64,000 bases of DNA, taken from positions 1,811,209 to 1,875,208 of the forward strand of contig CM034100.1 in the NCBI GenBank assembly GCA_019914945.1. Direction: 5' to 3'. A model generated the notes under the pieces. The model was not told where the DNA came from, made no database searches, and was given only the letters and a program-made list of their open reading frames with translations. This DNA comes from Typha latifolia (taxonomy: Eukaryota; Streptophyta; Magnoliopsida; Poales; Typhaceae). Positions 12,201 to 24,900 of the stretch are shown here, in pieces; position 1 is the stretch's first letter; every line of letters starts with the position of its first letter. Position numbers and translations under genes: made by a program.

Positions 12201-13255
12201 AAGCCTCTCCCTCTCAAGTTGCTTCTGCAGGTACACTTGCTGTAGCTTTCATGGAAACCTTGAGTACAGTGCTGCAGGGATTTAGCCATGGTTACAAGTA
12301 AGTGTTATCTTTCTATCCATATAATTTCTTTTATCCAACTAATCTGAATTTTTATCTATAACCCAAATAGTTTGAAATATGTGAGTTATGTTCTAATAAA
12401 TATTGTAAGTTTACTGGATATCTGTTTCATCTGAATTGCAGCTCAGAAGATGCTTCGGGCTTCTTGGTATCTCTTCTATTTGGTCTTGGTCCACTTTTCG
12501 GTGGCATCATCCTTGTTGCCTTTTCACTTGCTTTCCATATGCCACATCCTCTTCTCAGTGGTGTGGCTTCCGGCATTGCCTTTCTTCTCGCAGCATGGAG
12601 ACCTTTACAACTGCTGCTATCGTCGAAGATGGGTTTCTTTACCCTTTTGTTTCTCCTTATTGCTGGCTCTGCTTTCTACCACATGGTGACCTCTGGCATC
12701 TTGAAACTGGTTCATCGCAAAAAGTCCTCTATTCATGGCCTTGCCTCATCTTCTGGTTTTTCCTTAAGCGCCCTCACACTGCAGTCATTCCTTGCATGTG
12801 GAGCCATATCTCTACATGCCTTAGCAGAGGGTCTTGCGCTGGGCGTGGCTGCTCCAAAAGCTTATGGGCTGGGTCGTCACATGGTTCTTCCTGTCTCTTT
12901 GCATGGGCTACCACGAGGTGCAGCTGTTGCAAGCTGCATCTTTGGTGCTACTGACAGCTGGCGGGGAGCCTTAGCTGCTGCTGCCTTGACGGGGTTTGCA
13001 GGTCCGACATCTGCCATTGGAGCTATACTTGCTGGTATTGACTACAATGGGCTCGACTACTGGATGGTCTTCGCATGTGGGACATTGCTCCCTAGCTTTG
13101 GTCGTGTATTCAGGCGGGCACTCCGGTTGGAAGCGAGGAAGAGTTCTTATGGGCTCTTAATGGGACTTGGATTTGCCTTTGTGTGCTTAACATCCACCAG
13201 GCTGGTTTGCATGCACACACCTTACTGCAATTCTGCTCCTGAGGCAGTAACATAA
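9254..13255 (+). CDS. ZIP-family metal (zinc) transporter, At3g08650-like
   Basis: Five exons: 9254-9718, 10246-10530, 11892-12020, 12200-12297 and 12442-13255. All phases close to give 596 aa. The protein opens with a hydrophobic segment that looks like a signal peptide (residues about 6-24). A hydrophilic stretch and many membrane spans follow. ZIP hallmarks are visible: HSFGEG at about 186, HNIPEG at about 217 and HALAEG at about 451. His and Glu in such helices bind metal in characterised ZIP carriers. A membrane carrier moving Zn2+ or a related divalent cation is therefore expected. Length and wording match the plant 'putative zinc transporter At3g08650' group, whose membrane is not readable here. 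Intron 2 (1.36 kb) holds a transposon-like insert. The start is the first ATG before the signal-like segment. Confidence 0.93.
10595..11285. mobile_element. Probable transposon insert in ZIP gene intron 2
   Basis: The insert starts with TATCGAGTTCGGGATCGATATCGACC and ends with GGTCAGGATCGGGATCGGCTGAAATTGGG. Between them lie AT-rich sequence, a pyrimidine-rich tract, a poly-A stretch and a G8 run near 11130. Composition and words differ from the rest of the intron. The ends share GGGATCG-type words, as in many plant non-autonomous elements, but no exact terminal inverted repeat or target duplication could be fixed by eye. Confidence 0.4.
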
Positions 13256-14755
13256 TTCTTGGACCACGAGATAGTACTTGTTCTTTGGATACTCTTTATC
13301 CTTAAAGCTTGTGGATATAATTCTATGGGTCATTTGGCAGAGCCGTCCAGCCAGGAGGATGACACACCAATTTGCAACATCTTGAGGAAATAAAAAGAGA
13401 CCCTCATAGGGGTAATTAATAGAGTAGTATTTGTGACATGCAGGGCTCTTTTATATGAACTCTGGAAGAATGTAGCAGCATCCTTCTGTAGGAAGATTTA
13501 CGTATGTTATACCTTATCAATGGAAAGCGAAGCCATCTTTGATCCTATTGTCTCTCGCATGTACTCATATTTGAATGCTTATAGTGTATTCTTTATGATA
13601 TTGCAATTTCCCTTGAGCATCGATTCACTTATCAGATGAAAGCATGGTCATACATGCAGCCCTTCATCCAAGTTGTTGCCTTGTTTACGGACTAATGATA
13701 TGTTTCTCATGTGCTGGCCTCATGAATGACACAAGTCACTGCTTTGTAGTGAAAACAACTCGAGGAAGCTATATTGATAGAGAGAATCTTATATTGGCGA
13801 TATCACTATTTAGACACTGTAAAACATTTCGTTGTATTTCTAGCTGGCATATGGACATTTTCTCATTGCAGCAGGGCAACTTTAGGAATAAAATTGCTGG
13901 GATAGTTCTCAGTTAGTTAAAAATGATTATGTTGATGTTATACGGTATTCTCTGGTTTAAATCTCAATAATTTTTTACTTTTCTTTGTCTTAAGGGATAA
14001 GGTTGATACACGAGGGAACTTTAACTGCCTCTCATCTTTTTTTACAAGACCATTGGTCATGCAATGGAGTTCTTTAGATCCATAAAGCTCACCTTTCATC
14101 CGAGCTTTCAGACGCCGTTGATGAAGTCAGTAATCCCTCCTTAAAAAAAATGAAGCTCTTGTTCTAACTTTTTTTTAAAAATTAAAACATAATTTTTTAT
14201 TTTAGAATAATAATTAAATATTATAATAACTTTATTCTAGAATATACACGCTAACCGTTAAAATTATATCTTATATCACATATTAATCTAATTACTAAAT
14301 TATCTTTAATATATACTAAATTATCCCATCAATCTATTTTATAATAAACTAAACTATACTCACAGTAAATTTAGTTTTATCTTTTCAGGTTATATTACAT
14401 TAAGAATATAAATAAACATAAAAATAATTACTTGTAGAATAAAAAAATTATTTTAAAAAATAATAAAGAGAAATAACTATCCTAAATTTGACGTTATTCG
14501 CCTCAAATTTTTTCTTCTGTTATGGCCAATTAGGCAGGAGTAAGTATTTATATGCTCTTTTTAGGTGAAGAAAATTTGCCTTTACGCACCAGAGAAAAGA
14601 AAGAAACAAAATATTTTTCTGAATAAAGATGCGAAGGTGTTGGAATAGGTAGACCTGGATGAAGTATTGAACTTTGTCGCGTCACTTTTGTTAGCTGTAG
14701 TCGTACCATCTACTTAATCCATTCGCAGTAGAGGAGAGATCAAGAAGCCGAAGAA
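13256..14755. other. 3' UTR of ZIP gene and intergenic spacer
   Basis: Downstream transcript sequence probably extends several hundred bases. AATAAA-like signals occur near 13390 and 13890. From about 14160 to 14500 the DNA is extremely AT-rich with no open frame. The last 150 bases hold the presumed promoter and leader of the glyoxalase II gene. No RNA gene was recognised. Confidence 0.4.
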
Positions 14756-17645
14756 ATGAAGATCGTTCACGTCCCTTGCCTGGAAGACAACTACGCCTAC
14801 ATGTAATCAATTCCTCTTCCTTTCCATTCCCCTCTTGTTTCCTCTTCGTTCGATTTCCTAAACCCTAATTAAATAAGCTTTCCGCTCTCTTTTCTCTCTT
14901 CTCAATTCTAGAATCGTCGACGAGAGCACGGGAGAAGCCGCAGCCGTCGATCCCGTCGAGCCCGACAAGATCGTTCAAGCGGCGGCCGAGATTGGCGCTT
15001 ATTTGAAGCTTGTCCTCACCACGCATCACCACTGGTTCGCTTCTGTTGGATTTTGCTATCCAACTTGTAATTTCCCAGCATGCTAAAAAAGCTATGTTGG
15101 ATAATTAACGAATTTAGTTGATTTTGATAGAATTAGGGTGTTTAAAAAAAATCTATTTTTAATGATCCTGTGGTCATAGGGATCATGCTGGTGGGAATGA
15201 GAAGATGAGGGTGTTGGTGCCTGGAATTAAGGTGTACGGTGGATCGATAGATAACGTGAAAGGGTGCACGGATAAATTGGAGAATGGGGATAAGTTGTCT
15301 CTCGGGACGGATATCAATATACTTTGCCTCCATACTCCGTGGTATGTTCTGCTCTTTTTGTTGGTCGATGAGTATTTGACATGCCTGTGTTGTCACTGCA
15401 GAGATCGATAGCCTTCCTGTTTTATATTCTAATCCTATTATAGTATTATCTATAGAATCTTATGCGGTTGAGTGTTGACTTTCCTGGATTACTTTGATTC
15501 AACACTCATAAGCTAAATATGTGCTAATATAGTTTAATAACACGTGTAACATAGTTTGAGCTACTTCACCAGTTAATACTGCTATATGCAAGAAACTACT
15601 CTTTTTATATTTATCAGTTCATCCTATGACTGCAACAATGAGGATGAATAGTTGATATACTAGTGTAACTGTGTAAGAGACCAATTGCTATATGTGAGCT
15701 TAATTATCAAACTTTCTCCTTTTCTCTCTTCCCCTTTTTGAGTGCATCCTTATATTCATCCAGTTATTCCTAGTAGTCCTATGGAAATTCGTCGGCTCCA
15801 TTGCTAATGGTTTATTCTATGCTTCCATCAGTCATACCAGAGGTCACATAAGTTATTATGTGGCGGGTAAAGCCGAAGAGGATCCCGCTGTATTTACTGG
15901 AGACACATTGGTAACTTGATATTCCATCCTTCATTAAATTCTTAATGATATCCTCCTTTTGACAGATTTGTCCCTTCCATACAGTTTATTGCTGGTTGTG
16001 GCAAGTTTTTCGAGGGCACTGCAGAACAGATGTATCAGTCATTATGTGTGACTTTGGGTTCATTGCCAAAGCCAACTCGAGTTTATTGTGGCCATGAGGT
16101 ACCATTCCTCTCATCCACACTGCAAAAACTGACACTGACCTACTTAGTTTAGACTTTCTAATTAAATCATCCAAAACATCAATAGCATCCAAAGGACAAG
16201 GAGGAAGACATGGAACATGTAATAACCTTGCTGAGGCCTTGAGATGCATGGCTTTGTCACAGGAAAGTCCGTGAGAGAGGAGCCTTTATGAATTACTGCA
16301 GACTGATTACTTAGTGCTAGCTACTGCTAGATTGTGATTTTTACATTTGGAAGAGCTCAAACTTGGAATTTTGGGTACAGGACATCTTTTTGACACTTAA
16401 TAGTTTGCATTGTTGGCGAAGGATGAATGAATAACTGGTAATTGCTGGTATGTGATGGCATGGACTTCCACTAGATCAGACTTATGAATAAGCATTCATT
16501 GCTATTATTAGGCATATTAATCCAACCTATAGCCTAATCCTGAGTTCATAAATCAGACTGCACAAGCCTTGCTCCTCATTCTGATGTTAGGAAATTACAT
16601 GATATCAATTTGGAAGATGACAGGCTGATATGTACCGTGTTAAGTGTTTCCTTCATAGTTTTTGGGTGTTGCAGTTTTATATTTGTTTTCTGTTAGTTAC
16701 TTTTCGAAGCATGTGAAACAAATCTAATGTGCGGTTCACTTGGCAGTACACAAAAAAGAACCTGCAATTTGCTTTAACAGTTGAACCAGAAAATGAGAAG
16801 ATATCACAGAAACTCTTATGGGCCCAACATCAACATCATGCTGGCCTACCAACAATTCCTTCATCCATTGGGGAAGAGTTTGAAACTAATCCATTCATGC
16901 GTGTTGATCTGCCGGAAATACAGGTCTTTTCCTTCTTACTATGTTTTAATGCTGGAGGCCAATGAAATATATTTCTAAAGCTACCTTATTACATGTATTT
17001 AAATTTATAGATTTTTAAATGCTGCAATAAGCTGGACGTTTGGATCTTGTTCTTCGTATTGTCAGTTCGCTGCTAGTGCTAGAGTAAAGGGGGAAAACAT
17101 GGCAATGGGAAATGTTCACCTTCCCCGAAGTCCTTACCCTGGAACTGTGTGGATGCACTATAATTAAACGTGGAGGAGGAAGCATAAATTTCGATTTTGG
17201 GAATGGTTGGTCCTTGAACCAAAAAATGCATGGAAGGGAAAGAAGCATAAATTCCATGATATCCGCCAATTGGTCCGAGGATTTGTTCCCTCAGATTTCA
17301 TACTTGAAATTTCTTTTCAATTTAAATCTCATATTAGAGACAATTTTGGATGGTTGGTCACTGAACCAGAAAATGCATAGCGACCTTCATGTCCTTTTCC
17401 TAATAAAGTAACATCGTATCCTTACAGCAACATATCCTTGTTTTCAAGTAATTTATTCAAAATAATTAATGACACATTCTTCATTGTTGTGTTACAATTT
17501 TTAATTCTCTGTTTTCTTGCTCTGTTGACGTGTGCTTAAAAAGTCTAATCATTGGCATATCATTGTGCAGGCCAAAGTGGGCTGTGGTTCTCCAGTTGAA
17601 GCCCTGAGGGAAATAAGGAAGTTGAAGGACAACTGGAGAGGTTGA
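14756..17645 (+). CDS. GLX2: Hydroxyacylglutathione hydrolase, cytosolic (glyoxalase II)
   Basis: Seven exons: 14756-14802, 14912-15034, 15180-15341, 15832-15910, 15985-16098, 16747-16923 and 17571-17645. Phases close to give 258 aa, the length I recall for cytosolic plant GLX2. The enzyme hydrolyses S-D-lactoylglutathione to D-lactate and glutathione, the second step of methylglyoxal detoxification. The metallo-beta-lactamase motif THHHWDH puts metal ligands at His54, His56, Asp58 and His59. His112 (PCHTRGH), Asp135 (FTGDTL) and His174 (YCGHE) complete the binuclear site. The C-terminal glutathione-binding helices are present. There is no transit peptide, since the protein begins directly with [12 protein letters not shown], so a cytosolic isoform is inferred. 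The 74-bp fourth intron is unusually short for this locus. Confidence 0.96.
17199..17378. repeat. Diverged direct repeat in the last glyoxalase intron
   Basis: A segment of about 33 bp (GGTTGGTCCTTGAACCAAAA...ATGCAT) at 17199-17231 recurs at 17346-17378 with a few changes. Both copies share TGAACCA.AAAATG with coding exon 6 at about 16778. The similarity is short, so a link to the exon is only a possibility. Confidence 0.45.
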
Positions 17646-18979
17646 TTTTCATGTGTTGACTGAGATCTTTGGCAAGTCTAAAAGGAGCTTGGATGTTATG
17701 TAATTAACAAGTCTAAAATGCCTTTACCTGTTTGTTAAAAATGCATGAGGTCTCTGGTAAACTGAATATATTTGCTTAATGCCTTGTTTTATAAAATCCA
17801 TGCACAATCTTATCAAGCTGGGGAATGAAAAGGAAAATTCATGCATGTTGTTGTCTGTCAATTTTATCGCTATTTCAGATTGCATCAACCTTCCGAATTG
17901 TTAGATTTATTTGTTTAAATTCTTCCGAAAGGTGTCGATTAACTACTTAATTTTGTTTTTAAGGATTTTGTGATTCTTAAGGAAATTTGAAAGACACCAA
18001 CTAGCATTCTGCAAATGTTGGAAAAAGACCACTTCAAATGTCCGCATCCAAAAAAGCACGACAATTTCATACATCTCTCTTGTTTAATTGATGTGCAAGC
18101 AATAGGTTGCTTCTAACTTGCATCCTAGTCTAACGGCAATTTCAACTTTTCTGTTTTATTTATTTATAGTTGATAAACTTCAATTTGAACTTAACTAACG
18201 AGTGAAGCCGGTTAAGAATAAGAAGGAATCCAATTCGGCTCTAATTTTTTGCTTGTGACAAAAGAAAACCATATAATATCGGATGGTAGCCAATGAGACC
18301 ATTCAAATCTCCATACAATTATTCAAACGATAAGGCTCGCCGATTGGTTTAATCATATAATATCGAACTAAAGACCAAGGTCTAATCGGTGGCTTGGATA
18401 TTCGTAACCGTAATACTAATTACAATTGTCGCTCTATGGTACGTTAGCTGTAATTTTCTAAACGAAATGGAGATTAAAATAGATTCATAGAAACTAGTTG
18501 TCGGTGCGATAGCTGTTTTCCATCACCCGGCCAATAAAGTAATAATAAATGCAAGATGGAGTTATTTTTACGCAATAAATATTCTAAAGTATCATAATTA
18601 GAGAGATTAGTGATTAGAGGGACACGTATTATTTATTATTCATCGGTAAATTTACTTGTATTGCTTTTGTTACCTTTTCAACTCCTCTCCTTTCTCTATT
18701 AATTAGAGGAAGAGAGTTTCTTGAATATTTTTCCGCACGATCTAAATAAAGGGCAAAGATTATATTCTTCGATTTCGTCTTCTTTCAGTTCTTCTTTCTA
18801 GTCTCATACTTTGTCGAAAGATTCGCTTCCAGTAGGGTTAGGGTTCCTATAGGATCCGTTCGCCACCATATTTTTTTGGCAGGGTTTTAATCTCGGTACC
18901 TCCAATCCTGGATTGGACTGCTTGATTGCTGTTTCTTGAAGGTTTATTCAGGTTTCTTCGCCAGAATCGTGCTCCGATC
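17646..18979. other. Glyoxalase II 3' region, spacer and RING-gene promoter and leader
   Basis: No coding exon was seen. The first 300 bases are probably 3' UTR, with AATATATTTGC and ATAAAA signals. The stretch 18560-18979 has the pyrimidine-rich leader sequence common upstream of plant genes and contains a telo-box (separate entry). The rest is AT-rich spacer. Confidence 0.4.
18831..18848 (+). promoter_or_regulatory. Telo-box-like element upstream of the RING gene
   Basis: AGTAGGGTTAGGGTTCC carries two consecutive telomere-type repeats (AGGGTTAGGGTT) about 130 bp before the start codon. Telo-boxes near plant transcription starts are known to cooperate with other elements in genes active in dividing cells. 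The role here is inferred from sequence and position only. Confidence 0.5.
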
Positions 18980-21900
18980 ATGGAATCCTCCGGCGGGAGC
19001 TCCGAACCCTATCGATCGGCTGCCGGAGGCGGTGGCAGTTCTTCGAGGAGGTTAGGGTTTCAGTTTTCGGCGTCAAATTTCATACAGGCGCCGCTGACTG
19101 CCCTCTTGGAGTACTCCGGGATCTTGCGGACTAGATCGAGCCATCCGGAGAGCGAGGGGTTGGTCGTCAGAGGGGATCGTGTTCTTGGCCGCTCCGATGA
19201 TTCTGCCGCCCATAGCTCGGGCGGCGGCGGGGAGGTGTCGATAAGGATCATTGGGGTTGGTGATCAGGAAGGTGTAATGGTTGGAGTGGGGCAATCGCAA
19301 ACATTGGATGCCAGTACCAGTAGGGAGGGGATCGCCGGTGGTGGTAGTAATGTGTCTGTGGATCCAAATGTTACCCAGTCCGAGAGGCAGGGAGGAAATG
19401 GAGAGAATGATAGCGGGGTAGAAGAGGTGACTTCTTCTTCTTTGCCTCCGTCAATCTTGGTTGGTTCGCAGAGCACAGAAGGAGAGGCAAATGCTACTGC
19501 GGGCAACAGTAGAGATAACTCTTACCAAAGATATGATATACAGCAGGTTGCGAGGTGGATTGAGCAGATATTACCATTCTCTTTGCTTCTTTTGGTGGTA
19601 TTCATCAGGCAACACTTGCAAGGTAAATGCTCTTGATTGCATCGTTATGCTTCTTTAGTAAGTGTTCCATTGTGATGATTGGTCTGATTAACCTTGGAGT
19701 TCATTCTCAGAAGGTTATCATTATGCCACTGAAATACTGAATGCATGTATTGATACTTATACATATGTCAGATTGGTTCTTTTATGAAGATATAAAGTTA
19801 ATTGTCCACGTGAGATTGCTTGCCATGAGCTTATACAGATGATTTTAGCTTTTTTCCAATTCCTTTTGGTTTGTATCACCAGTGATAGTCATGAGCAACT
19901 TTAATTGGATATTCATGTCTTTCTTATCTTTTAAGTTCTTCTCCAGGATTTAGTTCAATATGTGTGTATCTAAAATATTGAAACTTTATTCCTTATGCAT
20001 TTATTGTATATCTCCTTGCACTTTCCTCTATGCTCAAGTTAATAATATTTGTGAAAAAACTTGTACAGGTGTCTTTGTTACAATTTGGATTGCTGCAGTG
20101 ATGTTTAAGTCCAACGATATTTTGCGGAAGCAGACTGCTTTAAAGGTTTGATATCCACACTACATCCTTGTTTTGGATGATATAATTTATATTTTGATGT
20201 AGGAAACTTATTCACAACTTCTTATTTTACAATTCAAACCGAAGTAAGTGCAAGTTTGTAATGTTTGTGGGCAAGAAAGACCATTTTAATGGATAAGGAT
20301 ACATGCCTATACTCCCTCCCATGTGCCAACTTATCCAAGTTTTTATGACTTGCTTTCTTCTAAGCTCCCTTCATCAGGTCGCAATTTTGTCGGTCCATTT
20401 CATCCATCTCTTAGAATGCTCTAAAGGTTGTTTGATCACTTAGAAGTTAGAACTAGATTTACTAGATTTCTATTACATGTTTCTTTGATGCTTATTACAA
20501 TATAACATACATTTGGAGGCCCAAACCTAATTGATGGTGGTTGTTAACTTATTATTTTATCTACTAGTTCTTCGTGTAAAACACTGAGCTAAGAAGTTCC
20601 AATCTTAGTTGTTGCTTGGATCTTGATATTACTATTATTTGCTGGTTTCTGTAGGGGGAGAGAAAAATTTCAGTGCTTACTGGGATTACACTAGTTTTCA
20701 TGGTGCATGTTTTTGGAGTCTATTGGTGGTACAAGAATGATGACCTTCTCAAACCTTTGGCTATGCTCCCTCCAAAAGAAATACCACCATTTTGGCATGC
20801 AATATTCATTATTGTGGTGAATGGTATGCTTTTTAAGCGAATATTTTGATTCTTAGTTTCTTAGTCAACAAGCTTGTCGTTGAAAAATAGTGATTTAATG
20901 TAGTGACGATAACAGAATGAAATTCGTTTTTCCAATTTTAGATTTATCTTAATGGTATATTTCATTATGTTTAGTTTCTTCAAAAGTGAAGGATTCATTC
21001 TATTTTGGAATTTTTTTAGCTTTACCTTATATTAGTAAGAAACCTCTTAGACAATGTTAGTAGCCATTATAATAAATTAAATTCTTATGGCTGACATTTA
21101 GAATGTCATTTTTATGCATAATGGTCCATATCTTTTGTTTGACTCCCTCTTTTTCTACCATTGACCACTTCTTGCTACTGATTAGCCAGTATTTTTAGAA
21201 GTAGGTGAAAATAACAAAACAATGCTTATCTCTTATTCCGTTGATCGATGTGGCAATCCATGTGGCAATGATCTTATTCATGGAATTGTTTTTACTTGCC
21301 TGTGAAAGCATGTAGCACATGAGTGAATGAGCTCACATTAGTAATCATATACATGCATTACACTTTTTATAGGCATCACTTATATTTTTCACAAAATTTG
21401 CCGGCAATGAAGCATATTTGTCCATTTCTCCACTAGATGGTAATTTTGGAAAGAAACTGTTTCTTTGTATAATATTTTATATCTTTTAGATTTAGTGTGT
21501 ATAATAGTTTTTTAATATTTTTACAAATCACGCCCTACATTTTACCTATATTGTGATTCATACCTCGTCTTTAAGGATTTTGTAATCGGACCTCTCATTT
21601 TCTCTTATAATTCTCATTTAACATCCTGGGTTAACTTAGATGGTACTAGAAAAAGAATATTCTATTATAATATATAAAATAATTTATAAATACTTAAATT
21701 ATCCATGTCTTCTTCATCCTATTTTTCTCTTTCCAAAGAAGAAGAAGAAGAAGAAGAAGAAGAAAAGGAGGAGAAAGAGGAGGGGGAGGGGAGAAGATGA
21801 GGAAAGGTGGCGGCGGCGGCGATGACAATGACGACGGTGGTGACGGTGGAGGAGATAGGTGGGAAAAATATTAGAGGGATATAGAAAATGAGACCGAATG

Positions 21901-24900
21901 GTGGGAGTATTTTAGTAATTTGATCGATATTAGTCGGTCAAAATAACATCAGAGTGTTAAATGATAATTATAGGGGAAAATGAGGAGTCAGGTTACAAAA
22001 TTCTCAAAGACGGAGTATGAATCACAAAATAGATAAAATGTAGTGTGATTTGTAAAAATTTATAATCTTTTAATGAACCATACAAGCTACTTATAATTTA
22101 TTTTTAGAGCAATGCTTTCCTTTTTTCTGTGGCACATCATTGTGATTCCCAAGTAATTGTGATTGTTTCCAGATACAATGGTGCGCCAGGCAGCTATGGT
22201 TTTTAAGTGTATTCTATTGATGTACTACAGAAACAGCAGAGGCCGTAACTTCCGTAAGCAGGTTTGTTTTGTTTAGATCTCTATAATATACTTGCCTAAT
22301 TTGTATCCATAGTTTTACCTTTTATGATATTTTCTTGTTGTATAATAAGTGACATTTAGCTATGTGGTTTGAGGAGTTAGTTGAACTGACACATCTTGCT
22401 TGCTTAGAAATATGCTTCTTAAACTAACTTTTCAATTTGTGAAATATATCGCCTACTAGAAATCATTTATTAATTGAGACAGAGCTAATAGGCATTAGTC
22501 AGTGGTCTGTGGTAGAGCGAAGTTAAATGTTTAATCTGGTTTAGCATATGGCCCAGATACTGTGGTGCACCCAGAACTATGCGTGTAAAGGTACAGATGT
22601 GTCAATTGAAATCATTTTGACTAATAATTGTTAAGGAACATGGTCGTGAATCTGAACAGATAGGCTAGACTCTCAAAAGATTCTGGGATGCTGAAAGCTG
22701 GTGTTGGCCAGGCAAGATGTAACTGACTATTATATGCTTCAGTTTTCTAAAAAGTCTATATCAAGTGAGGAGTAATGAGAACCGTCTTATCTTTAGAAAA
22801 CTGAATTTTTATATCATGGCACATAAGCATCCTTGCAAAGTGCAAATTCTCCGTGTCGATCATCTATCTCTTAAATTGTCACGACTAGTGTCTTTCCTTT
22901 AATTTCAATAAGTTCTGATTCTAAGATCATGGACCTGAGTTCCTTTGGCTAGAGGTACCTATCTAAGAAGTCTAGACATATACAAACTGGTGCTGAAATT
23001 AGTGTCAGAACCGCAGAAGTTGTCATTTACATGCTGAATCAATCATCATTGCACTTTTAAGTTTTATTGGCATGAGATATATCAAATATGAAATGCAGAT
23101 CCCTTAGCTTCTATTATTTGTATGGGATGGATATAAAGACTACGCCTGTCTTTTATATTTCTGATTTTCTGGTTGCGTCTAACTCAATATCTCAATATTT
23201 CTATGTGAGTGTGGAGCCTTCCTCGTTTCTTAATTCCAACAACCTCGAGAAATAAGCCGTTCAATAGCTTTTACAGTGTTCTTGTGGATGTTGTGTTATG
23301 ACTTATGAGGAGAACAAATATTTTGTTTGAAATCTGAAAGTGCATTTTTTAAGCATATTAGAATTTCCTTACCTTCATGTCTTGGCTTATCTTCTTTTTT
23401 TCTTTTTTTTTACTCTGCATATCTGACTCTAAATTATGATAAATACAAGTCCAGAGAACAGGTTATAACATGGTATAATTTTCATCCCTTTTGAATTGTG
23501 CTAGACCTTTTTTTTCTGAATAATCAAAGATTCCTCAAAGGAACTTCTATTTTTCTAAATTTTCCAATCAATTATTTTTAAGGAAATTTTCAAATTTCTG
23601 TTTTTAATTTAGGGTCAAATGTTAACGCTGGTGGAATATTTTCTACTTCTGTACCGTGCATTGTTGCCAACTCCTGTGTGGTATCGATTCTTCCTGAACA
23701 AGGAATATGGCAGCCTCTTTTCTTCTCTTACTACAGGGTTATATCTTACTTTCAAGTTGACATCAGTTGTCGAGAAGGTATCATCTCTGTCCACTCATTG
23801 TTTTCTTCTAAATAAATATCAAAACCTAATGCTAAGTTTGTGAATGGTCAGACGGTTAAGTAATGAGTTAAATATATCTTTGACGTTTTCTTAAATGGGT
23901 GATTTTCAGATCCAATCATTTTTGGCAGCTGTAAAGGCATTGTCACGTAAAGATGTGCAGTATGGTTCCTATGCTACTAAAGAACAGGTAATTTGTCATG
24001 ATTTATTAACATTTGACTATGGGATGCCTTTTTTTCGTTCTTTGATCCAGTGTTATATCATTGTCAAAGCAAGTGTAGTGAAGATTAAATTCCATATTCT
24101 GTCCATATGTTTTTTTGTAGGTTGTCTTATGAATTTGTAAGTACTTTTTTCACACAGGCAGAATAACTCCATATATTACTTCTTGTTTGTATGGCAGTTT
24201 AATACATTCTCTCAAACTGGGCATCTTGTTGCCCATATGATAATTTCTTTCTTAAGAGTAGCATGTTTTTTATGCATATATGCTTTCTACGGTATCCTTA
24301 TTTTAGTTGAGAAATCATACATATAGTATCCTTATTTTAGTTGAGAAATCATACATATCCTGTCAATGTTCTGCTGTATTACCTACCTATGAACTGATGT
24401 CCAGTCCGATCAATAGCTTATTTTTTGGATGATAGGATGATAATAGACCTCCATCAAGGGAGTGAAGAGACCTTTTATTTTCTGAAATCATTAGAATAGG
24501 CTTTCAATATGAATTATAAAAAATTATAAAAAAATTCTTATGCTTAACTTCACATGCCTCCGCCCATTTGTTGAGAACAAAATGTTAGTTTTATCTATGT
24601 CAGATGTAAATGTACTGAGTGAGCCTCTGCATATTGTCCTTGGGACCTCAATATCCCAAAGCACTGAGGAAGAAACTGTGACCTGGGTCTCAAATAATTC
24701 TCCATTGTTAGTTTCATGCTTTTAGGTCAAGGATATCTTAGGTAATTATAATTATACAAGAAAAGGAAATATTCCTTATGAATTGCTGCTGAAAAAATTT
24801 AAAATTCTATGTTTAAGTGGGATGCCAGCCCTTGGAGCAGAACAAGCATATTTAATATGCGAATTAGATGATGCTACCTCTTGAAGCTTCATAATGCTTT

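Noticed and set aside
12436..12954. 172-codon open frame (+) overlapping the last ZIP exon
   Set aside because: It is a shadow in another frame of the real ZIP exon, which carries HALAEG and keeps phase with the upstream exons.
21733..21850. GAA/GGC-rich stretch encoding Lys/Glu/Arg runs
   Set aside because: It is a simple-sequence core of the foldback element inside an intron, not coding.
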